Shown here piece after piece: positions 9,338-18,200 of a DNA stretch of 64,000 bases. The notes beneath the pieces are model-generated. The model worked only from the letters and a program-made list of their open reading frames with translations. It searched no databases and was not told the origin of the DNA. How positions within the stretch are numbered: the stretch's first letter is position 1; the number at the start of each line of letters is the position of its first letter. The position numbers and the translations under genes were made by a program. The stretch is from Blautia sp. (lineage in GTDB: Bacteria; Bacillota; Clostridia; Lachnospirales; Lachnospiraceae): contig JALEJS010000033.1 of the NCBI GenBank assembly GCA_022769545.1, forward strand, positions 1 to 64,000, in the 5' to 3' direction.

Positions 9338-10246
9338 TTATATTTCTTTTTTATCGTAACCGAAGTTTTTGATCAGGAAATCGCTGTCTCTCCAGTCCTT
9401 TTTCACTTTTACCCAGAGTTTCAGATTCACTTTTGCCTCCAGCATGCGCTCCAGCTCATACCGTGCATTGCTGCCGATCTTTTTCAGCATGGCACCCTGC
9501 TTGCCGATGATGATGCCCTTGTGGGAATCTCTCTCGCAGATAATGGTTGCCTCGATATCATACAGAAGATTTTTTCCGGGACGTTCCTTCATGGTGTCGA
9601 TTGCCACTGCGATCCCGTGCGGAATTTCCGCATCCAGTGCATGCAAAGCCTTCTCCCGGATGATTTCTGCAGCAATCTGTCTCTGCGGCTGATCCGTCAC
9701 CGTATCCTCATCATAGTACATCGGACCATACGGAAGGTATTTCATGATGCTGGGAATAATTTCCCCGGTATTCTGTCCCCGAAGTGCCGAGCAGGGGATG
9801 ATTTCCGCAAAATCACATACCTTGCGGTAGGTTTCGATTGCAGGGAGGATTTCCTCCTTTGACACCGTATCGGATTTATTGATGATCAGAATGACCGGTA
9901 CACCGATATTCTGCAGCTGCTGTGCAATATGGCGCTCTCCCGCGCCGATGAATGTCGTCGGTTCCACAAGCCATAATATGGCATCCACTTCTTTCAGGGT
10001 ACGCTCCGCAACCTGTACCATATATTCTCCCAGCTTGTTCTTGGCTTTATGAATTCCCGGTGTGTCCAGAAAGACAATCTGTCCTTCCTCACAGGTATAC
10101 ACCGTCTGAATCCGGTTTCTGGTAGTCTGAGGCTTCTTGGATGTAATTGCGATCTTCTGTCCGATCAGATGATTCATCAGTGTTGATTTTCCCACATTGG
10201 GACGTCCGATGATCGCAACAAATCCGGATTTAAATTGTTCGTTCAT
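9338..10246 (-). CDS. era: GTPase Era
   Basis: Essential GTPase that binds the 3' end of 16S rRNA during 30S assembly. The 302-residue protein has G1 GRPNVGKS (14-21), G3 DTPGIHKAKN, G4 NKSD and a C-terminal KH domain with IIIGKQGAMLKKIG. Its length is typical. It lies 21 bases after the M16C peptidase gene and 21 before recO, which implies one transcript. Confidence 0.97.
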   Translation of the reverse strand: MNEQFKSGFVAIIGRPNVGKSTLMNHLIGQKIAITSKKPQTTRNRIQTVYTCEEGQIVFLDTPGIHKAKNKLGEYMVQVAERTLKEVDAILWLVEPTTFIGAGERHIAQQLQNIGVPVILIINKSDTVSKEEILPAIETYRKVCDFAEIIPCSALRGQNTGEIIPSIMKYLPYGPMYYDEDTVTDQPQRQIAAEIIREKALHALDAEIPHGIAVAIDTMKERPGKNLLYDIEATIICERDSHKGIIIGKQGAMLKKIGSNARYELERMLEAKVNLKLWVKVKKDWRDSDFLIKNFGYDKKEI

Positions 10247-10267
10247 AATGTCCTCTCATTCGTAAGC

Positions 10268-13186
10268 TTATCGGATCAGTGGTTTGATTTCTGTCAGAAT
10301 ATCTCCGGCTTTTTTCATGGCAGGCTCACTTCCCACCACACAGATCTGCCTGTCATCAAGAACTGCCTCCACAAGCGGAGCCAGCGCACGCATGTCTTCC
10401 ACCGTCGCTTCAAGAATCTCATTTCTTTCTCTCTGAAGCATTTCTTCTGAGACATGGCAGAAATACGCCGTCTTTGAAACATCTCCTTTTGCGCGGGGCG
10501 TCTTTGGCGTATCCTTGCCGCTGATGGTTCCGATAATATATTTCGTCATTTCATTTTCATCCGCCGTAAAATCACGGATATAATCCGGAACACCGGCAAA
10601 AACATCCAGTGTTCTCTGAAGGTGCGGATCCCGGTAAGACACAAAATAGCTCTCGCCGCTTCGTTTGAATCCACTCATACAGCCATAGGCTCCTCCCTTG
10701 ACCCGAAGGTTGATCCACAGATAATCATAGCTGAGTGCAACCTTCAGAATTTCCAGCGCTCCGGTATAGGAATACCCCTTTTTGCGGAAATTTCCGGTCT
10801 GTGAAACATACTGCACCTGTCCTGCCGTGGTAAAGCCTTCGTTTTTCTTCCGGCACTTGGGCAGCGGGATATCGACAGATTCACTCTGCGCAAACAGCTC
10901 CTCTTTCAGAGAAACACAGAGACTGCGAACAGCCTCCACCGATTCCCGCTCTCCGGTATAGCTGATTTTCAGCTTCTGCGGCTGGAAAACAGTCTCAGTG
11001 AGAGCTTTCAGACGCAGTGAAAGTGCTTCCTTTTCTTCTTCAAAATCCCTGTCCAGCTTCTCCAGATACTGATAATAGCCTATGCCGGACATTTCGTCCT
11101 GGAAAAAATCCATAGGCGATGCGTAGGAAGCGCCCCTGAGCACGGCAGTGGAATGACCCGCGCTGACAAGACCGGCCTGTGCTCTGGACTTACTCTGTGC
11201 AATGATTTCCCGCAGACGTTTGCTGTCATCCAGGCGGGAAGTGAGAAGAACCTCCTTCACCATTTCCATGAGAAATTCCATCTGCGGATAGAGTGCCTTT
11301 CCACGCACAGAGAAAAAAGCCCGGAAGGAATCCTGCTGCTGTACATCCTCAAATACTTCCATACCATACTGTATTCCGCCGGTACGGGTGTTGATCTCGT
11401 TAAAAAGATCTCCATAGTGATGCTTTTCTGTGTCAATGGCACCCAGCACGGACTTCAGAAGTCCAAGATCATGAACCTTGTCCAGCGTCATATCGGTAAT
11501 CTCAAACATCAGGTCAATATATCCGATTCCATTTGTACACACATCGTGATAAAGAAACAGACTTCCCTGCGCATCCAGCTCCTCATTGTACAGTCTGGCT
11601 GCTTCCTTCCCGATGTCTTCCCGTTTCAGCATGGGAATACACCCCAGATTTTCAGGATCTTCCTCCGCCTCCTGATATTCGGTCAGATGGGCGGTGGCTG
11701 CCACCATGCACTGACGCTCTTCGTCCGAAAGAGACTGACGATACTGCTCCAGTTTCTCTGCCAGTTCCTGATCCCTGCGGGCAGCAAGCCCCTGGCTGGG
11801 CGTCAGCATCAGAACGCAGCCGTGCGGATTATCCAGAAGATATTTCCGGATAAGCTCTTCAAAATAGCCTTCATGAAGTGCCTTTTTCAGATATTCAAAC
11901 ACTTCCAGCTGCTTCACCTGGGCAAAGGGCTGACCGTCATACAGCCAGTCACCGAGAATATCAAGTCCATACATCAGTCCTTTCGGATAAGATGCAAAAT
12001 CCGCTTCCCGGTATCGGAATTCAAAATAATTGATACCGGCCTCTACCGCTTTCCGGTCGATTCCTTCATCCGCAATTTTTTTCAGCACTTCACGGATCAC
12101 CGTCACAAACCGCTCCTGTTCTTCCGGATTGGATCCTTTTGCAATGATGGTAAAATACGGCTGCAGAATTCCGTCATCAAAAGAGCCGTAGATATCCTTT
12201 GCCAGCTGTGCATCCAGAAGTGCCTTTTTCAGCGGCGCACCTGGTGCAGAAAGAAGCGCATAATCCAGAATTTCAAATGCCATGCACTGAACATGGTCTC
12301 TGGCATTTCCCACAACCATGTTGTACGAAAGGTATGTGTTGTCTCTCTCAGATTCATTTTCTGCGATGGGATACGGTTTACTCACATAGCGGATTCCATC
12401 AAATGCTTCCTGATTACGGATTTCCGAATCCACATACAGCATATCAAACCGGCTCAGATACTGTTCATCCATGAATGTAAGCTTTTCTTCCATATCCATA
12501 TTTCCATACAGATAAATATAACTGTTGGATGGATGATAATATCTGCGATGAAAATCCAGAAATTCCCCGTAGGTCAGATCCGGAATCTTCTCCGGATCTC
12601 CTCCGGATTCGCATCCGTATGCGGTATCCGGAAACAGCGCATTCATGATTTCCCGTTCCAGGACATCATCCGGAGAGGAAAATGCCCCTTTCATCTCGTT
12701 ATACACCACACCATTGTAAGTCAGCGGTCCCTCCGGATTTTCCAGATGGTAGCTCCACCCTTCCTGACGAAAGATTTCTTCCTTTTTGTAGATATTCGGA
12801 TAAAAAACCGCATCCAGATAAACATGCATCAGATTCTGAAAATCCTGATCGTTGCAGCTTGCCACAGGATAACAGGTCTTATCCGGATAAGTCATTGCAT
12901 TCAGAAACGTATTCAGAGACCCCTTTACCAGTTCCACAAACGGATCTTTCAGAGGAAATTTTTCCGAACCGCACAGTACGCTGTGCTCCAGAATATGTGC
13001 CACTCCCGTGCTGTTCTGGGGCGGTGTGCGAAATGCAATGTTAAATACTTTATTCTCATCCTCATTTTCGATCAGCAAAACCCGCGCGCCCGTTTTTCTG
13101 TGGCGCAGAAGATATCCTACGGAATGGATATCTCCCAGTGGTTCCTGCTGAATCAATTCATATGCTTTTACCTTTTCTATATTCAT
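10268..13186 (-). CDS. M16C metalloprotease, presequence protease (PreP)-like
   Basis: 972-residue zinc protease of the M16C clan. The inverted zinc motif HILEH spans 64-68 (His64, Glu67, His68), followed by SVLCGSEKFPLKDPFVEL, typical of PreP/falcilysin relatives. The length fits four M16-type half domains joined by a linker (M16C-associated region). No signal peptide is visible, so it should be cytoplasmic and degrade peptides, though its natural substrate is unknown. The gene precedes era and recO in one run, with its own promoter at 13285. Confidence 0.93.
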   Translation of the reverse strand: MNIEKVKAYELIQQEPLGDIHSVGYLLRHRKTGARVLLIENEDENKVFNIAFRTPPQNSTGVAHILEHSVLCGSEKFPLKDPFVELVKGSLNTFLNAMTYPDKTCYPVASCNDQDFQNLMHVYLDAVFYPNIYKKEEIFRQEGWSYHLENPEGPLTYNGVVYNEMKGAFSSPDDVLEREIMNALFPDTAYGCESGGDPEKIPDLTYGEFLDFHRRYYHPSNSYIYLYGNMDMEEKLTFMDEQYLSRFDMLYVDSEIRNQEAFDGIRYVSKPYPIAENESERDNTYLSYNMVVGNARDHVQCMAFEILDYALLSAPGAPLKKALLDAQLAKDIYGSFDDGILQPYFTIIAKGSNPEEQERFVTVIREVLKKIADEGIDRKAVEAGINYFEFRYREADFASYPKGLMYGLDILGDWLYDGQPFAQVKQLEVFEYLKKALHEGYFEELIRKYLLDNPHGCVLMLTPSQGLAARRDQELAEKLEQYRQSLSDEERQCMVAATAHLTEYQEAEEDPENLGCIPMLKREDIGKEAARLYNEELDAQGSLFLYHDVCTNGIGYIDLMFEITDMTLDKVHDLGLLKSVLGAIDTEKHHYGDLFNEINTRTGGIQYGMEVFEDVQQQDSFRAFFSVRGKALYPQMEFLMEMVKEVLLTSRLDDSKRLREIIAQSKSRAQAGLVSAGHSTAVLRGASYASPMDFFQDEMSGIGYYQYLEKLDRDFEEEKEALSLRLKALTETVFQPQKLKISYTGERESVEAVRSLCVSLKEELFAQSESVDIPLPKCRKKNEGFTTAGQVQYVSQTGNFRKKGYSYTGALEILKVALSYDYLWINLRVKGGAYGCMSGFKRSGESYFVSYRDPHLQRTLDVFAGVPDYIRDFTADENEMTKYIIGTISGKDTPKTPRAKGDVSKTAYFCHVSEEMLQRERNEILEATVEDMRALAPLVEAVLDDRQICVVGSEPAMKKAGDILTEIKPLIR

Positions 13187-13498
13187 TGTGCTTCCTCCGT
13201 ATTTTTTCCTCTTCTGCCGCGTTCCGCCGCCGGATATGCTGCAGAACGCATGACAGCTTAAGGAGCTGTCTGTTGCCTGATATATTTATATCATATCTGC
13301 TGTTTGTGCGCAATGTCGTGAATTCCCCATATTCTTTCCCACAAACCATTTTTTTCTGTTATAATGATATCAGAACCCGAGAAATAAACGGATATGGATA
13401 TTGCCGTCCAGACATGTATCTGATATCCATTTGTCCCTTGATTCATAATATGTTCCACAGAAACTGATTTTAAACATTCAGCAGCGGAGATAAGTACC
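13187..13498. other. divergent intergenic region between M16C peptidase and diguanylate cyclase
   Basis: No gene seen. It contains the M16C promoter (13285-13313), a short hairpin in that leader (13252-13258 with 13264-13270) and, on the plus strand, TATAAT at 13360-13365 with only a poor -35. If that box is used, the cyclase has a leader of about 125 bases. Confidence 0.5.
13285..13313 (-). promoter_or_regulatory. promoter of the M16C-era-recO run
   Basis: Minus strand TTGCGC, 17-base spacer, TATAAA, about 100 bases upstream of the peptidase start. Confidence 0.6.
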
Positions 13499-14575
13499 AT
13501 GACAGTGCTTTTACAAAATATAAACAATCACAATCCGGATTCAGAAAACGCGCCGTTTTATTATACAAAGGCGCTGAAATCCTCCTGTATCGTCATGTGC
13601 GCATACTTTGTCAGCCAGATCCTGTTTGCCTCCATTATGGGCTACACAAAGGAGGCTATGCTGGTTCTGATCTGGCTGGCCGGGTCAGTTGCCGCAGCAT
13701 TTGCGAACAATTATCTTTCCCAGAGATGGAATCTGCTGTTTTATTCTGCGATCATCGTTTCCTGGGTCATTCATTTTACAATTATGTACGGCTGGAACTG
13801 CGGCGGACACAATTTTATCCTGCCGCTGATGGTCATTGCCTTATTTTATATTCATTTTTCCACAGCCCACAAGATTTTCATCATCGTGCTTCTGTTTGCT
13901 CTGCGAATGTTTCTGTACTGCTACTGTCGGATGCAGGAACCGTTGTATCCTCTGGAAACCGTACCGTATGTCATTTTCCAGATCATCAATACACTGTTTT
14001 TCTTTTTCAATATCGCCTATGCCTGTATGCTGTTCAGCACAAACATTCAGAAAGCAGAAAAAGAACTGCGCATTACCAATCAGGAGCTCCAGAAGCAGGC
14101 GCTCACAGATCCTCTGACCACGCTGTATAACCGGCGTTTTATGATGGATATTCTGGAAAAGCAGATCACCGAACACCCGAAGGATGTATTTGCCATCGCG
14201 CTGGGTGATATCGATCTGTTCAAAAAAGTCAATGATACCCTCGGACACAACTTCGGCGATCAGGTTCTTCGGGATCTCTCCCAGCTGTTTAAAGAAAAAA
14301 TCGGTGACCGTGGGTATGTCTGCCGATGGGGAGGCGAGGAATTCTTCTTCTATTTTCCGAATATGAATATCGACGAGGCCTATGAGATCATTGCGGGAAT
14401 ACACACTGCAGTAGGAAATACGATCATTCACTACCAGGAATACAGCTGCAGCGTCACCATGACGTTCGGCATGGAAGAATACGATTACTCCTCCAGTCTT
14501 GTGGATCTGATCAAAAATGCAGATGACAAGCTTTATTTTGGAAAAAAACAGGGGCGGAACAGGATTGTCTTCTGA
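13499..14575 (+). CDS. membrane diguanylate cyclase (GGDEF domain)
   Basis: Makes c-di-GMP from two GTP. The 358-residue protein has about 6 hydrophobic segments in residues 20-180, then a short coiled linker (KAEKELRITNQELQKQALTDPLT) and a GGDEF domain from about 200. The active-site signature is GGEEF and the DPLTTLYNRRFM entry motif is intact, so activity is likely. The inhibitory I-site is absent: the four residues where RxxD should lie read GDRG. The membrane part has no family I recognise and may sense a ligand. ATG at 13499 has a weak CGGAG site. Confidence 0.9.
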   Translation: MTVLLQNINNHNPDSENAPFYYTKALKSSCIVMCAYFVSQILFASIMGYTKEAMLVLIWLAGSVAAAFANNYLSQRWNLLFYSAIIVSWVIHFTIMYGWNCGGHNFILPLMVIALFYIHFSTAHKIFIIVLLFALRMFLYCYCRMQEPLYPLETVPYVIFQIINTLFFFFNIAYACMLFSTNIQKAEKELRITNQELQKQALTDPLTTLYNRRFMMDILEKQITEHPKDVFAIALGDIDLFKKVNDTLGHNFGDQVLRDLSQLFKEKIGDRGYVCRWGGEEFFFYFPNMNIDEAYEIIAGIHTAVGNTIIHYQEYSCSVTMTFGMEEYDYSSSLVDLIKNADDKLYFGKKQGRNRIVF

Positions 14576-14601
14576 AGACGGTCCTGTTCCCCCCTTTTTT
14601 T
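14551..14601 (+). terminator. terminator overlapping the stop of the diguanylate cyclase gene
   Basis: GGAACAGGA (14556-14564) pairs with TCCTGTTCC (14582-14590), and an inner GTCTT/AAGAC stem extends it. Seven T follow. The 5' arm lies inside the last codons. Confidence 0.85.
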
Positions 14602-14661
14602 GTTTCTTAGGAAATAACTCCAATTTGCTCTATAGATGAAAAACAAGATTTCCTAAGAAAC
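14602..14661. repeat. 60-bp inverted-repeat element, copy 1
   Basis: Perfect 14-bp terminal inverted repeats (GTTTCTTAGGAAAT and its complement) flank a 32-base centre containing CTCCAATTTGCTCT. The reverse complement matches 59772-59834 over almost its full length. It may be a small non-autonomous mobile element or a transcribed hairpin. Confidence 0.8.
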
Positions 14662-14699
14662 AAAAACGCTCCGCAAGGATGCGACCAGATGCATATAGA

Positions 14700-14799
14700 A
14701 TTTTGACTGCCTACGGCAGTCCGCATCTGGCGCGCAAAGCGGAGCAAATCCCTCAAGGACTGCGGGATACAGAAAGCTCGAAGCGGACTTGTCCGCTTT
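14700..14799 (+). repeat. 100-bp dispersed repeat, copy A
   Basis: Aligned to the reverse complement of 43842-43941 it shows 9 differences and no gap in 100 bases. It contains the dyads GACTGCC/GGCAGTC (14705-14721) and AAGCGGACTTGTCCGCTT. In this copy flanking bases extend the fold: GCTCCGC (14668-14674) and CCAGATGC (14685-14692) pair with GCGGAGC (14739-14745) and GCATCTGG (14723-14730). Confidence 0.85.
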
Positions 14800-14804
14800 G
14801 TTCT

Positions 14805-15875
14805 TTAAATCAAAAATTTTTTCTTTAGTTCTTCGATGGATCTCGGTGTCAGATACATCTGTTTTCTCAGGAACTGACTCATGCTTCCATACTGCTCATC
14901 AATAATCTTAAAAACCCTGTTCAGGTACGCTTCCTGTACATGGTACATCGCTCCTACCAGCTCCATGACTCTACCGTCCACGATCGTCTTGGTTTCCAGA
15001 TAACGAATCGCGTATTCTCTGTCCTCCGCGAGAAAACGGTTCGAATTTCTGTAATCCTCACGGATCGTTTTTCTTGGCACCCCCAGCGCGCTCATGAGCA
15101 GAGCCGTTGCAATTCCGGCGCGGTCCTTCCCGGCACTGCAGTGCCACAGCACTGCACCATTTTCATGATGCAGCAGAATGTTAAAAAACTTGGCATACTG
15201 TTTTACACACATCTGGTCTGTCACAAATTTTTCATATTGTTTGATCATAAATTCGGACGGGGTATCGCCCATTGCCGAAATCGCATCCATGATTCCATTG
15301 TTCTCTCTGGATATTCCGGCCAGGGATTCCTCAAAAACCGGAACATGATAATACTCCACACCTTTTAAGATGGTGTCCGGACGCTCCTCCCGCTCCATAT
15401 CCGACCTGAGATCAATTACGGTTCTGACCTTATACTCATCAACCAGAAGCTCTTTGTCCGCATTGGAAAGATGATAGAGATCTCCGCTGCGAAGCAGTCT
15501 CTGCGGAAGAATATATCTTCCGTTTGACGCAGTATAGCCGCCAAGATCCCTGGTGTTGCTCTGACTTTGCAGAGGCACTCTGCCGCCCTGCGGAAATCCG
15601 GTTACCATATCCGGATTCAGAGCACACAGAAGACCGATACAATCATTTACCTCTTTCTCAGACATGCTGAACTCATATTGCTTCTGGCGTCTTGTGAAAA
15701 TGACGAGGAAGTAGGAAACCATCTGCTTGGACAAGTCATTGCCGCTCATCCCCTCCTGTACCATTTCCCGTCTTTTATAAGCCCACACGATATCCTTACA
15801 CGGCATATGATTCCAAATCATATGCCGGATATAAATCAGCTGTCCGTCTTCTATGCGAATCTTTCCAAATTTCAT
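14805..15875 (-). CDS. tyrosine/serine protein phosphatase with N-terminal PH-like extension
   Basis: 356 residues. The phosphatase signature HCSAGKDRAG (245-254, nucleophile Cys246, Arg252) and the NTRDLGGY segment (108-114) place it in the bacterial tyrosine phosphatase family Y_phosphatase3, which includes phosphoinositide-active members such as LipA/MptpB relatives. Residues 1-95 are an extension rich in alternating hydrophobic strands (KIRIEDGQLIYIRHMIW, YFLVIFTRRQKQYEF) and end in a helix, a pattern suggestive of a bacterial PH or GRAM-like fold; this is inference. No signal peptide. It converges with the cyclase gene. Confidence 0.88.
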   Translation of the reverse strand: MKFGKIRIEDGQLIYIRHMIWNHMPCKDIVWAYKRREMVQEGMSGNDLSKQMVSYFLVIFTRRQKQYEFSMSEKEVNDCIGLLCALNPDMVTGFPQGGRVPLQSQSNTRDLGGYTASNGRYILPQRLLRSGDLYHLSNADKELLVDEYKVRTVIDLRSDMEREERPDTILKGVEYYHVPVFEESLAGISRENNGIMDAISAMGDTPSEFMIKQYEKFVTDQMCVKQYAKFFNILLHHENGAVLWHCSAGKDRAGIATALLMSALGVPRKTIREDYRNSNRFLAEDREYAIRYLETKTIVDGRVMELVGAMYHVQEAYLNRVFKIIDEQYGSMSQFLRKQMYLTPRSIEELKKKFLI

Positions 15876-16079
15876 ACGTATCCTCCAGGTCCTTCGGGCC
15901 CTCTCCTGTATTTCCCTTTTTTTCAGTTGTCATACCGTTACCGGCTGCTTTGTATACGGCAGCAGCCAGTGTTTCATTTAGAATATCACAAATTCCTTTA
16001 TTTGACAATTCACGCCGCAGGAATATAATGAATGATAGATGGCAGAAATGCCCAAATTCACAGAAAGGTCCTACAACCA

Positions 16080-17027
16080 ATGATTGAAAATTTATTTTAC
16101 TGTCTGAACGCAACGATTCCTATTTTTCTCACACTGATGCTCGGTGTCCTTTTTCGGAAGGTTCATCTTTTCGACGATGCCTTTGTCAGCCGTCTGAATA
16201 AACTCGTATTTCAGGCAGCCCTGCCGGCACTTCTTTTCCGGGATATCGCCACTTCTGACTTTTACAAAGCCTGGGATACCAAAATGGTTCTCTTCTGCTT
16301 CTTTGTGACACTGGTGAGCATTTTTATCTCCCTGGGATTATCCTTTCTTTTGAAAACCGGCGAAATACAGGGGGAATTTATCCAGGCCTCTTATCGCAGC
16401 AGTGCCGCGATCCTCGGAATCGCGATCATTCAGAATATGTATGGGGAATCCGGTATGGCACCGCTGATGATCATTGCCAGTGTTCCGCTCTACAATATCA
16501 TGGCGGTCCTTGTACTGTCCATATTCCGGCCGGACCGCGGCAGTTTTGACAAGGCAGCCCTAGTCGGTACAATAAAGGGCATTCTTACCAACCCCATTAT
16601 TTTAGGCATCCTTGCCGGCCTTGTCTGGTCGCTTCTTCGTCTGCCTCTTCCCGGCATTCTGTCTTCCACGATTCAGAATCTGGGAAAAACGGCTACTCCG
16701 CTTGGCCTGATGGCCATGGGCGGTGCACTGTCCTTCCGGACGGCTTTCTCCAGGCCGAAAGCAGCCATCGTCTGCTCGGCCATGAAGCTTATGGGGTTCG
16801 AAATTCTCTTTCTGCCGCTGGCGATTCGCGCAGGCTTCACGGACGGAACCCTTGTGGCAATTATCATCATGCTCGGATCTGCCTCCACTGTCAGCTGCTA
16901 TATCATGGCAAGAAATATGGGGCATGACGGATCCTTTACTTCCGGTGTCGTTATGATCACCACTCTGCTCAGCTCCTTCACCCTGTCCTTCTGGCTGTTT
17001 CTCTGCCGATCCCTGGGCGTCATCTGA
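16080..17027 (+). CDS. AEC family transporter (auxin efflux carrier-like)
   Basis: 315-residue inner-membrane protein with about 10 hydrophobic segments in two inverted halves, as in the AEC/BASS fold. The first helix FYCLNATIPIFLTLMLGVLF and the SASTVSCYIMARNMGHD segment near the C terminus are typical. Bacterial members export or import small carboxylates such as malate; the substrate is unknown. I start at the ATG at 16080 with AGAAAGG upstream. The stop lies 3 bases from that of the opposing M20 gene, so its terminator falls inside that gene. Confidence 0.85.
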   Translation: MIENLFYCLNATIPIFLTLMLGVLFRKVHLFDDAFVSRLNKLVFQAALPALLFRDIATSDFYKAWDTKMVLFCFFVTLVSIFISLGLSFLLKTGEIQGEFIQASYRSSAAILGIAIIQNMYGESGMAPLMIIASVPLYNIMAVLVLSIFRPDRGSFDKAALVGTIKGILTNPIILGILAGLVWSLLRLPLPGILSSTIQNLGKTATPLGLMAMGGALSFRTAFSRPKAAIVCSAMKLMGFEILFLPLAIRAGFTDGTLVAIIIMLGSASTVSCYIMARNMGHDGSFTSGVVMITTLLSSFTLSFWLFLCRSLGVI

Positions 17028-17030
17028 AAT

Positions 17031-18176
17031 CTATATGGAACGTATGATCTCATAAAGTGCTTCCACACTGTCCGGAAGCACTTTTTCATCGATCACAAAG
17101 CATGGATGATGAAGGGGATACCTTTTTTCCGGAACCGCTGCCAGAAATACGCAGAACAGTCCCCGCGTATGCTGAAAATACCGATATGCATTGTCCCCGG
17201 ACAAAAACAGTTCCTCCTCACCCTCCAGCAGAAAACGGTCTTTGAAAATCCGTCTTCCCACTTCGGCTGCAATTTTTGTGTACTCCGGATCATTGGCAAA
17301 TGCCAGAATGGGATCCTTTGGAAATACCATGCGGATGTGTGTTCCCGTCTGTTTCTCAATTCTATGAAGCTCTTTCTCCAGTGCATTTTTCATTCCGTAA
17401 AAATCTTCTTCATAGGCAGCACGGATTCCGCCCGTCAATTCCACGTGATCTGCAATAATATTCGGATAATTTCCCCCATGCACCGTACCGATTCCGACAA
17501 TGCAGGGGCCCTTACGAACATAAGTTTCATTCAGATCATGTACCGCCTGACAGACGAGGGAAGCACCGTAAATACTGTCAATTCCCTGCTCTGCCTGACA
17601 CCAGTGACTGGACTTCCCGTCTACCGTAATCTGCATGCCTGAAATCATGGCCGATGCCTGTCCTTCGTGAACAGCCATCCCATAAGTCTGATCCGCTGCA
17701 TAATGAAACATCAGAAAACCGTCCGGAACAGGATCCTCCAATGCCCCCGCCCGGAGCATCCGCAGGGTTCCTTCCCCGATTTCCTCCGCCGGTTCAAACA
17801 GAAAACGTACACACACGGGAAAATGTTCTTTTTCCTCTGAAATGATCTTTGCCAGAATCAGCGCACTGGCCAGAATCGCATCATGTCCGCAGGCATGCAT
17901 ACAGCCATCCCGCAAAGAAGCATACGCCAGACCGGTCTTTTCCTGAATGGGAAGGCCATCCATCTCCGCACGCAATACGACCGTTCTTGTTCTGCTTCTC
18001 AGTTCCGGCAGCTCTGCAATCAGCCCTGTCGGATCCACACCCTTTATTTCATAGCCAAGCGGTTCCAGATAATTTCTGATAAACCTGCTGGTCTCAAATT
18101 CTTCCAGTCCCAGCTCCGGATTACGGTGAAAATGTCTTCTTAAATTTATAAGTTCTGCTTCATATTTCTGAACCAT
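17031..18176 (-). CDS. M20 family amidohydrolase (N-acyl amino acid hydrolase-like)
   Basis: 381-residue cytoplasmic dinuclear-metal hydrolase. The metal ligands appear as HACGHD (near 92-97), the FEPAEEIGEG block with the catalytic Glu pair, and a C-terminal HHPCFVIDE. A lid domain with GKSSHWCQAEQGIDSI lies in the centre. This is the hippurate hydrolase/IAA-amino acid hydrolase branch, which cleaves N-acyl groups from amino acids. It is last in a run with a HAD phosphatase and an M18 aminopeptidase, which suggests peptide or amino acid salvage. Confidence 0.88.
   Translation of the reverse strand: MVQKYEAELINLRRHFHRNPELGLEEFETSRFIRNYLEPLGYEIKGVDPTGLIAELPELRSRTRTVVLRAEMDGLPIQEKTGLAYASLRDGCMHACGHDAILASALILAKIISEEKEHFPVCVRFLFEPAEEIGEGTLRMLRAGALEDPVPDGFLMFHYAADQTYGMAVHEGQASAMISGMQITVDGKSSHWCQAEQGIDSIYGASLVCQAVHDLNETYVRKGPCIVGIGTVHGGNYPNIIADHVELTGGIRAAYEEDFYGMKNALEKELHRIEKQTGTHIRMVFPKDPILAFANDPEYTKIAAEVGRRIFKDRFLLEGEEELFLSGDNAYRYFQHTRGLFCVFLAAVPEKRYPLHHPCFVIDEKVLPDSVEALYEIIRSI
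17054..17086 (+). terminator. AEC gene terminator located inside the 3' end of the M20 gene
   Basis: AAAGTGCTTCC and GGAAGCACTTTTT form a stem with a 9-base loop and T tract on the plus strand. The same bases encode the last residues (around DEKVLPDSVEALYE) of the opposing hydrolase. Confidence 0.8.
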
Positions 18177-18200
18177 TTCTTTTCCTCCGGAATCTTTCCC

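Noticed and set aside
11153-13261. 702-codon open frame on the plus strand opposite the M16C peptidase
   Set aside because: Low-complexity composition typical of an antisense shadow; no ribosome site or domain. The M16C protein on the other strand is convincing.
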